Source of the DNA: Rickettsiales bacterium
GTDB taxonomy: Bacteria > Pseudomonadota > Alphaproteobacteria > Rickettsiales > UBA3002
Length of the DNA stretch: 10,551 nucleotides
Direction of reading: 5' to 3'
Assembly (NCBI GenBank): GCA_021300075.1
Contig: JAJTIB010000014.1
Location: forward strand, 1-10,551
Shown piece by piece: positions 1 through 6,881 of this stretch. Every line of letters starts with the position of its first letter. The stretch's first letter is position 1. A program made the translations under genes and the position numbers. The notes under the pieces are model-generated. The model had not been told where the DNA came from, did no database searches, and saw nothing but the letters and a program-made list of their open reading frames with translations.

Positions 1-2
1 CC

Positions 3-143
3 ATCATCGAGGTGCATCTGAGCGACCCCAAAACACGCGAGAAGTTCCGCCATCATTCATTCATTGAGGCGGTGGCGCGCAAGAGCATCTGCGGCCTCGG
101 CCCCAAAGGATACGAATTGGCGATTGAGGCGCTAGTCGGGTGA
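3..143 (+). CDS. aroQ: 3-dehydroquinate dehydratase, type II (C-terminal fragment)
   Basis: This is the last 46 codons of a gene whose start lies left of the window. Type II dehydroquinase is a cytosolic dodecamer that converts 3-dehydroquinate to 3-dehydroshikimate in the shikimate pathway. The visible part has the family's C-terminal signature: IEVHLSDP with the substrate-binding His, then REKFRHHS with the active-site-lid Arg, then a CGLGPKGYELAIEAL-like helix. The stop TGA (141-143) overlaps the GTG start of aat, so the two are probably co-transcribed and translationally coupled. In many alphaproteobacteria (from memory) accB and accC lie between aroQ and aat; here they are absent. The family is clear despite the short fragment. 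Confidence 0.9.
   Translation: MIEVHLSDPKTREKFRHHSFIEAVARKSICGLGPKGYELAIEALVG
126..129 (+). promoter_or_regulatory. Shine-Dalgarno site of aat
   Basis: A GAGG motif lies 10 nt upstream of the GTG at 140, inside the end of aroQ. It supports that GTG as the aat start, together with the 4-bp GTGA stop/start overlap. Confidence 0.5.
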
Positions 144-793
144 GCCTCACCCCTGAGCTGCTCCTCGCCGCCTACGCGCAGGGCTATTTCCCGATGGGGC
201 GCAGCCGCGAAGATACGGCGATTGACTGGTATGACCCGCCCCTGCGTGGTGTTTTGCCACTGGATGATTTCCATGTGCCACGCCGCCTGAGGCGGACGCT
301 GGCGAAAAGTAATTTCACCCTCACCACCGACCAGGCTTTTGCGGATGTGATGCGCGAATGTGCCCGAGCGCGGCAGGAGCGTCCCACGACTTGGATTAAC
401 GATACGATTATCGCCGCTTATGTTGCGTTGCACCAAATGGGTCATGCTCATAGTGTCGAGGTATGGACGGCGGGGCTATTGGTCGGCGGGCTTTATGGCG
501 TATCGCTTGGCGGTGCATTTTTTGGTGAGAGTATGTTCTCACATCAGCCAAATGCCAGCAAAATGGCGCTGGTGAAACTGGTCGAGATTCTGCGGGAAGC
601 GGGTTATACCCTGCTTGATACACAATATGTGAACCCGCATCTGCGGCAGTTCGGGGCGATCGCAATTCCGCGCGCCGATTACAAAACAAAATTGGAAAAT
701 GCCTTGAAGGCCTCGCCCAATCCGTCGAGCCTTTTCTCGACCGCCTCCGTACGTAAAGGGCTGGCATCGGCATCCAGCGCGAGGGTCAACTGA
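140..793 (+). CDS. aat: Leucyl/phenylalanyl-tRNA--protein transferase
   Basis: A cytosolic aminoacyl transferase of the N-degron pathway. It moves Leu or Phe from charged tRNA to N-terminal Arg or Lys of proteins, marking them for ClpS/ClpAP. The 217-residue product has the family blocks in order: AYAQGYFPMG (11-20), WYDPPLRGVLPL (30-41) and FHVPRRLRRT (44-53), TWI (84-86), GHAHSVEVW (101-109), LVGGLYGVSLGGAFFGESMF (114-133), then LLDTQYVNPHLRQFGA (158-173) and IPRADY (176-181). The GTG start gives the usual N-terminus and overlaps aroQ by 4 bp. The core ends near residue 190. The last 38 or so residues are a Ser/Ala-rich tail encoded where the gene overlaps the 3' end of the exopolyphosphatase gene on the other strand. 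That tail is slightly unusual; the function call is secure. Confidence 0.95.
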   Translation: MSLTPELLLAAYAQGYFPMGRSREDTAIDWYDPPLRGVLPLDDFHVPRRLRRTLAKSNFTLTTDQAFADVMRECARARQERPTTWINDTIIAAYVALHQMGHAHSVEVWTAGLLVGGLYGVSLGGAFFGESMFSHQPNASKMALVKLVEILREAGYTLLDTQYVNPHLRQFGAIAIPRADYKTKLENALKASPNPSSLFSTASVRKGLASASSARVN

Positions 794-2172
794 GTGTTCA
801 CCAGACGGATTTGGGCATGGTAAAGATTGCCTGCCCGCCCGCCGGAGAATTGATAAGCCAGCCCTGCCGCCAGACCCGTACAGCGCGCCCAGAGCCGCTC
901 GCGCTCATCAAGCAGTTTGAGTTCGGCGCGTTCCGTTTTCCATTTGGGCTGGTAGCGATGGTAAAGCGCCAGCGCCAGCATGATGCGTTCTTTATGATCA
1001 AGGCCCTTGAGCGAAGACTGGATGATGCGGTGATAGGCCCATTCTGCACGAAAAAGCGGGTCAATGCTCCAGGCCAGTTCCGAAAGCGTACAAAGCGCAA
1101 AGCGCAGGCGCCGCCAGCCGATGGGCTCATTGACAAAAAGAGGCTCCATCCACCGGAATAATTCTTCGGCATATTCTCCCTGCCGGCCGATCAGTGCTGC
1201 AAGATCGGTGGCTGAAGCGGTGAGCGCGTCCTCTTGCTGCAATTTGGGGCTGAGCAGGTCGTAGAAAAAACCCTCGCGAATGCCGCTCACCGAAAACATG
1301 ACCTCGGGTGCTGCGGTCACCTCAAGCAATTGCTGCAGCACGAGGGCGGTCGGGATCATGGTCGGGGCGCGCTTTTGGGAGATGCCAGGCAGACTCGCAA
1401 TTTCGGCCGGAGATAGCGCCAGCAGCTTATCGATCAGCTGGGCGATGGTGCGCCGCGACATAGTATATTCATGCACAATCGCAAGCGGGTAATGGGTTTT
1501 TCGCATATGGAGTTTAGCGAGCGTGCGAAAACCACCGCCAATTGCGTAAAGGCAGTGCGGATGGGCGTTTTTAAGCCAGGGAATGTCTTTGAGTTCGCGT
1601 TTGATAATCTCTTGCATTGCCTTCGTTTTGCCTTCGCTTGCATCTAGAATTCTGAGCGACCCAAGCGAACAGGTTGTCGTCAAGCCAATGCTGCGGCGTT
1701 CGACCGAGGCCAGCTCCATACTGCCGCCCCCCAAATCCGCCGAGATGCCGAGCGGATCATGGACTGAAGCGATGATGCCTTTGGCCGCGAGTTCCGCTTC
1801 CCGTTCACCGCTGATGACATTGATGCGAATGCCAAATTCACGCTGCAGTTCTTCCACGAATTTCTGGCCATCCTCGGCGTCGCGTACGGCAGCGGTTGCC
1901 AGAATATCGAGGCTGGCAAGCTGCAGCCGCTCGGCCATCAGCATGAACCGCGCCAATGTCAGCCGGGCAGATTTTACCCCCGCTGGGTTGAGCCGTCCGG
2001 TGCGCGCCAGCCCCTTGCCCAGTCCGCACATGTATTTTTCGTTGAACAGAGGAAGCGGCACGCGTTTTAAGGCGTGGTACACTACCATCCGTACTGAGTT
2101 GGAGCCAATGTCGATAATGCCAATGAGTCCTTTGGGGTAGTCGGCGCTGGCGGTGTTGTATTTAATTGGCAT
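679..2172 (-). CDS. ppx: Exopolyphosphatase, Ppx/GppA family
   Basis: Members remove terminal phosphate from polyphosphate (Ppx) or hydrolyse pppGpp (GppA); sequence alone does not separate the two. The 497-residue product has the ASKHA-type nucleotide-binding folds: phosphate-1 loop DIGSNSVRMVVY (21-32), ATAAVRDA (92-99), SGEREAELAAKG (121-132) and phosphate-2 loop ADLGGGSMEL (145-154). A helical C-terminal domain follows, with an LDHKERIMLALALYHRY segment. It lies directly downstream of ppk, which favours a polyphosphatase role and matches the ppk-ppx operons of other proteobacteria. The start is ambiguous: ATG at 2172 overlaps ppk by 11 bp, while an in-frame GTG at 2193 would add 7 residues and overlap by 32 bp. 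Neither has a clear Shine-Dalgarno; I prefer the ATG. The last 115 bp overlap aat antiparallel, yet that stretch encodes family-like C-terminal sequence, so it is not a frame artefact. Confidence 0.93.
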   Translation of the reverse strand: MPIKYNTASADYPKGLIGIIDIGSNSVRMVVYHALKRVPLPLFNEKYMCGLGKGLARTGRLNPAGVKSARLTLARFMLMAERLQLASLDILATAAVRDAEDGQKFVEELQREFGIRINVISGEREAELAAKGIIASVHDPLGISADLGGGSMELASVERRSIGLTTTCSLGSLRILDASEGKTKAMQEIIKRELKDIPWLKNAHPHCLYAIGGGFRTLAKLHMRKTHYPLAIVHEYTMSRRTIAQLIDKLLALSPAEIASLPGISQKRAPTMIPTALVLQQLLEVTAAPEVMFSVSGIREGFFYDLLSPKLQQEDALTASATDLAALIGRQGEYAEELFRWMEPLFVNEPIGWRRLRFALCTLSELAWSIDPLFRAEWAYHRIIQSSLKGLDHKERIMLALALYHRYQPKWKTERAELKLLDERERLWARCTGLAAGLAYQFSGGRAGNLYHAQIRLVNTQLTLALDADASPLRTEAVEKRLDGLGEAFKAFSNFVL

Positions 2173-4366
2173 GGCGATGACGATTTTTTGCACTTAGGGC
2201 GTTGGGCGCAGCAGATAGCCCGATCTTATGCAAAGCCTTTCCGCGCCCCGACAGGCTCGGGTTATGTATGAAATAATCATGCGCGGCGAAGGCGGCGGGC
2301 GCGCGCGTGAGGCGGTGGTAGCTGCCATCCGGCGACAGCACCCAGCTCTGGCGTTCGTCCTTCAGATTGGCGACCAGAATCTGGTCGAGAATCTGGGCAT
2401 GGACGGTGGGGTTATTGATCGGAATCATGATTTCCACGCGGTGGTCAAAATTACGGGGCATCCAGTCGGCTGAGGAAATATAAAGTTTCGCCTTGGGTGA
2501 GGGTAGGCCAAAACCAGCGCCAAACGCCATCATGCGGCTATGTTCGAGGAAGCGCCCGACCATGCTTTTGACACGGATATTTTCTGAAAATCCGCGAATG
2601 CCAGGCTTTAATCCGCAAATACCACGAATGACGAGATCCACCTGCACACCCGCTTGCGAGGCCGCATAAAGTGCGTCGATCATTACCGGGTCGGTCAGCG
2701 AATTCATCTTCGCCCAGATGGCGCCCTTGCGTCCGGCTTTGGTATGGGCGATTTCTTCAGCAATCAGGCGCAGCAGGCGGCGTCGCAAATGCAAAGGCGC
2801 TACGGCAAGCTCTCGGAATTTGAGGGGTTTGGCATAGCCGGTGATGTAATTGAACAGGTAGGAAGCATCCTGGCAAAGCTCGGGGTTGCTGGTGAAAAAC
2901 GACAGGTCGGAATAAACTTTCGCTGTGTTGGGGTGGTAATTGCCGGTGCCGAAATGGGCGTAGGCGCGGATTTTCTTTCCCTCGCGCCGCGCCACGAGCG
3001 ACACCTTGGCATGGGTTTTCATCTGCACGAAGCCATACACCACCTGTACGCCGGCTTTCTCCATATCTCGCGCCCAGCGGATGTTGGCTTCCTCGTCAAA
3101 CCGCGCTTTGAGCTCGACCAGAGCGGTCACGGACTTGCCCGATTCGGCGGCGCGGATCAGCGCCTTGACAATGGGCGAATCGGCGCTGGTGCGGTAGAGG
3201 GTTTGCTTAATGGAGATAACGTTTGGGTCGCGCGCGGCCTGTTCGAGAAACTGAACGACAACGTCAAAGGATTCGTAAGGGTGGTGGACGACGATGTCTT
3301 TCGCTTGAATGGCGGCGAAACAGTCGCCTGCATAGTCGTTAATGCGTTCAGGAAATCGAACTTTGAAAGGCTCAAACTTAAGCTCGGGGCGGGGAATATC
3401 GTAAATCTCTGCCAGATGCGACAGCCCGACCATACCTTTGACAGCCACGACATCGTCTAGTTCAGCGGGTAGATGCTGCAACATGAATTTCAGCAGATGT
3501 TCGGACGTGCCATCACTCATTTTGAGTCTTACCACGCGACCATAGCGCCGTTCTTTCACGGCTTTGTCGACATAGCGTATCAGGTCGGCCGCTTCTTCTT
3601 CAACCTCGAGATCACTGTCGCGGACGATTCGGAAGACGGCGTCTTCAAGCAGTTCGTAATTGGGGAAAAGTAAATTTAAAAACAGGCGAATGACATCTTC
3701 CAGAAGCATGAAACGTGTGCCGCGTCCCGACTCAATGCGAATGAAACGCGGCTGGGTGTGAGGGAACTGAATCAGCGCCACCATTTTCTTGCTCTTGCGC
3801 CGGGGCGGACGCAACTCAAACACCTGAGCAATCCCCAGATTGGGTACAAACGGAAATGGGTGGGCCGGATCGACTGCAATCGGGGTTAGAAGTGGGAAGA
3901 TATTCGCCTCGAAATACTCGCGCAGCCAAACTTTGTCGGCAGCGCTTAACTGCTCAGGCTTTATTACTTTAACTTTTTTTTTCGCCAACAGTGCCTGTAG
4001 TTTCAGCCAGGCAGATTGCTGCTTGTTCATCAGGATACTAGCGGCTTCGCGGATACGTTCGAGCTGTTGCTGCGGGGTCAATCCATCCGTCGATTTTAGG
4101 GCGATGTTCTGGTCGAGATTGTCTTTGAGACCGGCCACGCGTACCATGTAAAATTCATCAAGATTGGCGGCCGAAATCGCAATAAATTTCAGCCGTTCGA
4201 GTAGCGGCAGGGAGGGGTTCATTGCCTCCTCAATCACCCGTGTGTTAAAGGCGAGCCAGGAAAGTTCGCGGTTGAAAAAACGGTGTTCGGGTCGAGTAAA
4301 ATGCGCGGCAATAGATGCCGCTGTCGGGGCGGGGGGTGATGTGAACGTGGATGATTTTTTCTTCAT
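2162..4366 (-). CDS. ppk1: Polyphosphate kinase 1
   Basis: Reversibly polymerises the gamma-phosphate of ATP into inorganic polyphosphate, a stress and phosphate store; PPK1 is usually membrane-associated. The 734-residue product is of normal family length. The N domain opens with RFFNRELSWLAFNTRVIEEA (29-48) and a SAANLDEFYMVRVAGL segment (65-80). The catalytic PLD-like half holds IKQTLYRTS (386-394), VELKARFDEEANI (417-429), THAK (451-454), YAHFGTGNY (469-477), RFLEHSR (605-611) and YISSADWMPRNFDHRVE (629-645). By comparison with the E. coli enzyme, His452 is the likely autophosphorylated residue and His609 the second catalytic His; their spacing of 157 residues equals that of E. coli H435/H592. 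The first 25 or so residues are a Lys/Ser/Pro-rich extension. No clear ribosome-binding site precedes the ATG. It heads a two-gene operon with the exopolyphosphatase. Confidence 0.97.
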   Translation of the reverse strand: MKKKSSTFTSPPAPTAASIAAHFTRPEHRFFNRELSWLAFNTRVIEEAMNPSLPLLERLKFIAISAANLDEFYMVRVAGLKDNLDQNIALKSTDGLTPQQQLERIREAASILMNKQQSAWLKLQALLAKKKVKVIKPEQLSAADKVWLREYFEANIFPLLTPIAVDPAHPFPFVPNLGIAQVFELRPPRRKSKKMVALIQFPHTQPRFIRIESGRGTRFMLLEDVIRLFLNLLFPNYELLEDAVFRIVRDSDLEVEEEAADLIRYVDKAVKERRYGRVVRLKMSDGTSEHLLKFMLQHLPAELDDVVAVKGMVGLSHLAEIYDIPRPELKFEPFKVRFPERINDYAGDCFAAIQAKDIVVHHPYESFDVVVQFLEQAARDPNVISIKQTLYRTSADSPIVKALIRAAESGKSVTALVELKARFDEEANIRWARDMEKAGVQVVYGFVQMKTHAKVSLVARREGKKIRAYAHFGTGNYHPNTAKVYSDLSFFTSNPELCQDASYLFNYITGYAKPLKFRELAVAPLHLRRRLLRLIAEEIAHTKAGRKGAIWAKMNSLTDPVMIDALYAASQAGVQVDLVIRGICGLKPGIRGFSENIRVKSMVGRFLEHSRMMAFGAGFGLPSPKAKLYISSADWMPRNFDHRVEIMIPINNPTVHAQILDQILVANLKDERQSWVLSPDGSYHRLTRAPAAFAAHDYFIHNPSLSGRGKALHKIGLSAAPNALSAKNRHRHAN

Positions 4367-4468
4367 GGTGCAGTGCAGCTTGCTTGTTGAATGGAATCCT
4401 GCGAAATCAGGCGCATAATCTATAGACTATTTCGCCTTGGGCGGGAACGAGTTTTTTCTAGTGGTTTT
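4367..4468. promoter_or_regulatory. Divergent intergenic region between ppk1 and sixA
   Basis: The only real intergenic gap in the window (102 bp), so it should hold the promoters for ppk-ppx (leftward) and sixA (rightward). It has an AT-rich patch at 4414-4430 in otherwise GC-richer DNA. CATAAT at 4414-4419 could be a rightward -10 box, but no good -35 sits at the proper distance. A leftward -10 could be read in the same patch on the other strand. Promoter positions are therefore only suggested. Confidence 0.4.
4415..4430. repeat. 16-bp near-perfect palindrome, candidate operator
   Basis: ATAATCTATAGACTAT pairs with its own reverse complement at 7 of 8 positions per arm (one A/C mismatch). 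The inner 8 bp, TCTATAGA, are a perfect palindrome. It lies in the divergent spacer on top of the likely -10 region, where a dimeric regulator, or two back-to-back -10 boxes, could act on both ppk1 and sixA. No known regulator motif is recognised. Confidence 0.4.
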
Positions 4469-5014
4469 ATGGACAATAATAAACTTCGCCGCATTTCGAT
4501 TCTGCGCCATGCCAAGGCCGAAGCTGCCGAGGGCATCGCTCAAGACTATGACCGGGCGCTCACCCGACAGGGGGTCAGTGACGCCGAGCGCATGGGTGCG
4601 TGGATGCTGCGCGAGGGCGTGCTGCCGGATAAAATTTTATGCTCCAGTGCTGTACGCACGCGTGAGACTTACACCTCACTTGGATTTTCGCAGCCTGTGG
4701 AATATCTGGAAAGGCTCTATCTGGCCAGTGCGGGAGAAATCCTCCATCAGTTGCAATCGCTTGATGCTGCGGTGCACCATGTGCTAGTGATCGGCCATAA
4801 TCCAGGTGTGCTGGAAACCGTGGTTTGGTTAATGGCCGAGGCGGTGCATGAGAGGGATATCCGTCAATTGACGCGTAAATTCCCGACCTGTGCGCTGGCC
4901 GAGCTGGATGTTCCGCTTGCCCACTGGCGTGATTTAGCGCCGGCAAGTGCGACCCTCACCCGTGTAATTCTCGGGCGGGATTTGCCAGAAATTCGGGCTT
5001 CCAAAAGGGCTTAA
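4469..5014 (+). CDS. sixA: Phosphohistidine phosphatase SixA-like (histidine phosphatase superfamily)
   Basis: A small cytosolic phosphatase of the phosphoglycerate-mutase-like fold. E. coli SixA removes phosphate from phosphohistidine proteins; the substrate here is unknown. The 181-residue product has the RHG-type motif ILRHAKAE (11-18), with His14 the expected phospho-acceptor, then DRALTRQG (28-35), CSSAVRTRET (58-67) and the second catalytic His in VIGHNPG (107-113). Met at 4469 is chosen because MDNNKLRRISILRHAK matches the usual short SixA N-terminus. An in-frame ATG at 4391 would add 26 residues without family character and would run through the presumed promoter. No strong Shine-Dalgarno is visible. 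The gene is divergent from ppk1, and its stop shares the palindrome TTAA with the stop of virD4. Confidence 0.88.
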   Translation: MDNNKLRRISILRHAKAEAAEGIAQDYDRALTRQGVSDAERMGAWMLREGVLPDKILCSSAVRTRETYTSLGFSQPVEYLERLYLASAGEILHQLQSLDAAVHHVLVIGHNPGVLETVVWLMAEAVHERDIRQLTRKFPTCALAELDVPLAHWRDLAPASATLTRVILGRDLPEIRASKRA

Positions 5015-6861
5015 GTCGTTGCCGGCGGTGCGGTATCACCCGGGCGGTCTTCCGGCGGTGGCGGCGGGGCAGCGGCGACCGTTTTCTTTTTCCGACGCGG
5101 ATCATACGGCTCTTGCTGCGGGATCTTAATTGGCGGCAGCAGCCGACGTGTGAAGAACGAATCCTTGAAGTAGAAAATTTTCTTACATTTGACGGGTGCA
5201 AACGACTCGATGAGGATGATCTGCTCATCTCGCGGCAATTGAATCACTTCCTGCGGCAAAAGCAGCGCACGCTGCGTTTCCGAGACGTTCATGGTGCGGC
5301 TGGCGGGGTTGAAATCGATAAAGCGCGGCTTGTTTTGAGAGGCCTGCTGTACGGTTTTATTCCCCACTAATTGGGAAATCATGTTGGCGGTTTCAATGTT
5401 GTTGGCCGAGAAGGTCACGCGGTAATAAGAGTTGGAGAGGAAGCTGTTCATGCCGGCTTCTTCGTAAATGCCCTTGAGCTGCTGGGTGTCTTGAACAATA
5501 AGGAAGAGCTTGACGCGGTAGCCACGGAAATAAGCGATGCCGATCTGGAATTGTGGCATTTCGCCTAGCGAAGGAAACTCATCCATCATCAGAAGCACGC
5601 CGTGGGGCTCGTCTTTCTTGGGCATATGGCGGGTGAGGAAGTCGGTCGCCTGCTGATAGAAAACCTTGAGCAGTGGTTCAAGGCGTTGGAGGTTGTCCGG
5701 TGTCACCCCGCAATAGATGGTCATTTTTTTCTTTTTCAGCATTTGCAGGTCGAAGTCGGACGTGGCGGTTGTCGTATCAATGAGCGGATTGGCCCAGAGT
5801 TCGAGGCCGGAATTGAGGGTGGATACTACGCCTGAACGTTCCTTGTCGGCTTTTTGCAGAAAGGCGGCGATGTTCATGTAAGCGACGGGGTGGATTTTGC
5901 CGCCGATGGTGTCGAGCACCACGGCGAGATTGTAGACCACATCGTCCGAACGCATGGTGCGTACCACTTCGCCGAAACTGGTTACTTTTTCGGGGACCGC
6001 ACAAAGATAAAGAATGATCCCTAGCATCAGCGAGCGCGCTTCGTTCTGCCAGAATTCCTGTTCGGGAAGCACCAGATTGCAGATTTTCTGCACATCATCG
6101 ACCATCTGGCCGGGCTTGTCGGAAATCCAGTCGAGCGGGTTGTAGCAATGCGAAATCCCGTCCGGATCCGCCGGGTTCCAGTAAAAACAGGTCTGGTTCA
6201 GTTTCTTGCTGCGATAGCCGCTGGTCAACTCGTAATTTTCGCCCTTGATGTCGTGACAGATGACCGACTCCTCCCAGAACAGCAGGTTCGGGATCACAAA
6301 CCCTACCCCTTTACCTGAGCCGGTTGGTGCGAATAGCAGCACATGCTGGAAGTCGTCGATAATCAGGTAATTTTTTGCCCCTGTTCGTCCGAGCAATAAC
6401 CCTTTTTTTGCACGCAGTTTGGCGCGGCGAATTTCGGATTCGTCTGACCATTTGGCGTCGCCATGAATTTTTTCCTTCTTGCGTACGGGCCGGAAATCCA
6501 TCAGCGGTGCGCGCATCATGAACAGGGTAAAAAGCGCCAGCACAAAACCGCCGATTAAGGGCCCGTAAAATTTGGCATCGAACTCTATGTTGAAATAATA
6601 TTTTTTATATTGTGGGTATTTCTTATACGCGACGGCCATTTTATGAATGCCAAGGTAGCCCTTGACGATGCCGTTCGGGTTGGTCGCGGCGAGCATATAA
6701 CGGCTGTAGGGTATTAGCGGTTGGCGCTGAATCTGGCTTAAAAAGCGATGCCCTGTCGTATAGCCAATGGCCATGCCCAGATAGACCGGAACCCCCACCG
6801 TGATAAGAATCAACAGCGTCAGAATCAGCTTGTTGAAGATCGCGTCAAATTGCTCTTTCAT
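5011..6861 (-). CDS. virD4: Type IV secretion coupling ATPase VirD4/TraG (rvhD4-like)
   Basis: The inner-membrane coupling protein: a hexameric ATPase that recruits substrates and hands them to the secretion channel. The 616-residue product has two N-terminal membrane segments (about 11-34 and 99-117) around a short periplasmic loop. Walker A follows in FAPTGSGKGVGF (177-188), then CHDIKGENYELTSGYR, with Walker B VLLMMDEF (422-429) and a RecA-type sensor LIVQDTQQL (454-462). Blocks such as NPADPDGISHCYNPLDW, DDVVYNLAVVLDT and RALLLPQEVIQLPRDEQ match my recollection of Rickettsiales VirD4 much more closely than Agrobacterium VirD4. After the conserved QEPYDPR ending there is a basic, then Pro/Ala-rich tail of about 27 residues. 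A GAGGGG ribosome-binding site lies 7 nt before the ATG. It is the last gene of the vir operon, 20 nt after virB11. Confidence 0.97.
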   Translation of the reverse strand: MKEQFDAIFNKLILTLLILITVGVPVYLGMAIGYTTGHRFLSQIQRQPLIPYSRYMLAATNPNGIVKGYLGIHKMAVAYKKYPQYKKYYFNIEFDAKFYGPLIGGFVLALFTLFMMRAPLMDFRPVRKKEKIHGDAKWSDESEIRRAKLRAKKGLLLGRTGAKNYLIIDDFQHVLLFAPTGSGKGVGFVIPNLLFWEESVICHDIKGENYELTSGYRSKKLNQTCFYWNPADPDGISHCYNPLDWISDKPGQMVDDVQKICNLVLPEQEFWQNEARSLMLGIILYLCAVPEKVTSFGEVVRTMRSDDVVYNLAVVLDTIGGKIHPVAYMNIAAFLQKADKERSGVVSTLNSGLELWANPLIDTTTATSDFDLQMLKKKKMTIYCGVTPDNLQRLEPLLKVFYQQATDFLTRHMPKKDEPHGVLLMMDEFPSLGEMPQFQIGIAYFRGYRVKLFLIVQDTQQLKGIYEEAGMNSFLSNSYYRVTFSANNIETANMISQLVGNKTVQQASQNKPRFIDFNPASRTMNVSETQRALLLPQEVIQLPRDEQIILIESFAPVKCKKIFYFKDSFFTRRLLPPIKIPQQEPYDPRRKKKTVAAAPPPPPEDRPGDTAPPATT

Positions 6862-6868
6862 GCGTTCG

Positions 6869-6874
6869 CCCCTC
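6869..6874 (-). promoter_or_regulatory. Shine-Dalgarno site of virD4
   Basis: On the minus strand GAGGGG stands 7 nt before the ATG at 6861, between the virB11 stop and virD4. It fixes the virD4 start. Confidence 0.6.
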
Positions 6875-6881
6875 GCATGCT

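Noticed and set aside
53..451. 132-codon minus-strand open frame over aroQ and aat
   Set aside because: It is antisense to two recognisable genes and shows no protein-like character.
1583..2140. 185-codon plus-strand open frame antisense to the exopolyphosphatase gene
   Set aside because: Low-complexity Ser/Arg/Pro composition typical of a shadow frame; no ribosome-binding site or family resemblance.
2654..3460. 268-codon open frame on the plus strand, antisense to ppk1
   Set aside because: It lies wholly inside a strongly conserved PPK1 coding region and resembles no family I know. The openness is explained by codon bias of the opposite strand.
4391..4468. 26-residue N-terminal extension of SixA from the ATG at 4391
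   Set aside because: It would place coding sequence over the presumed promoter and add residues unlike any SixA N-terminus.
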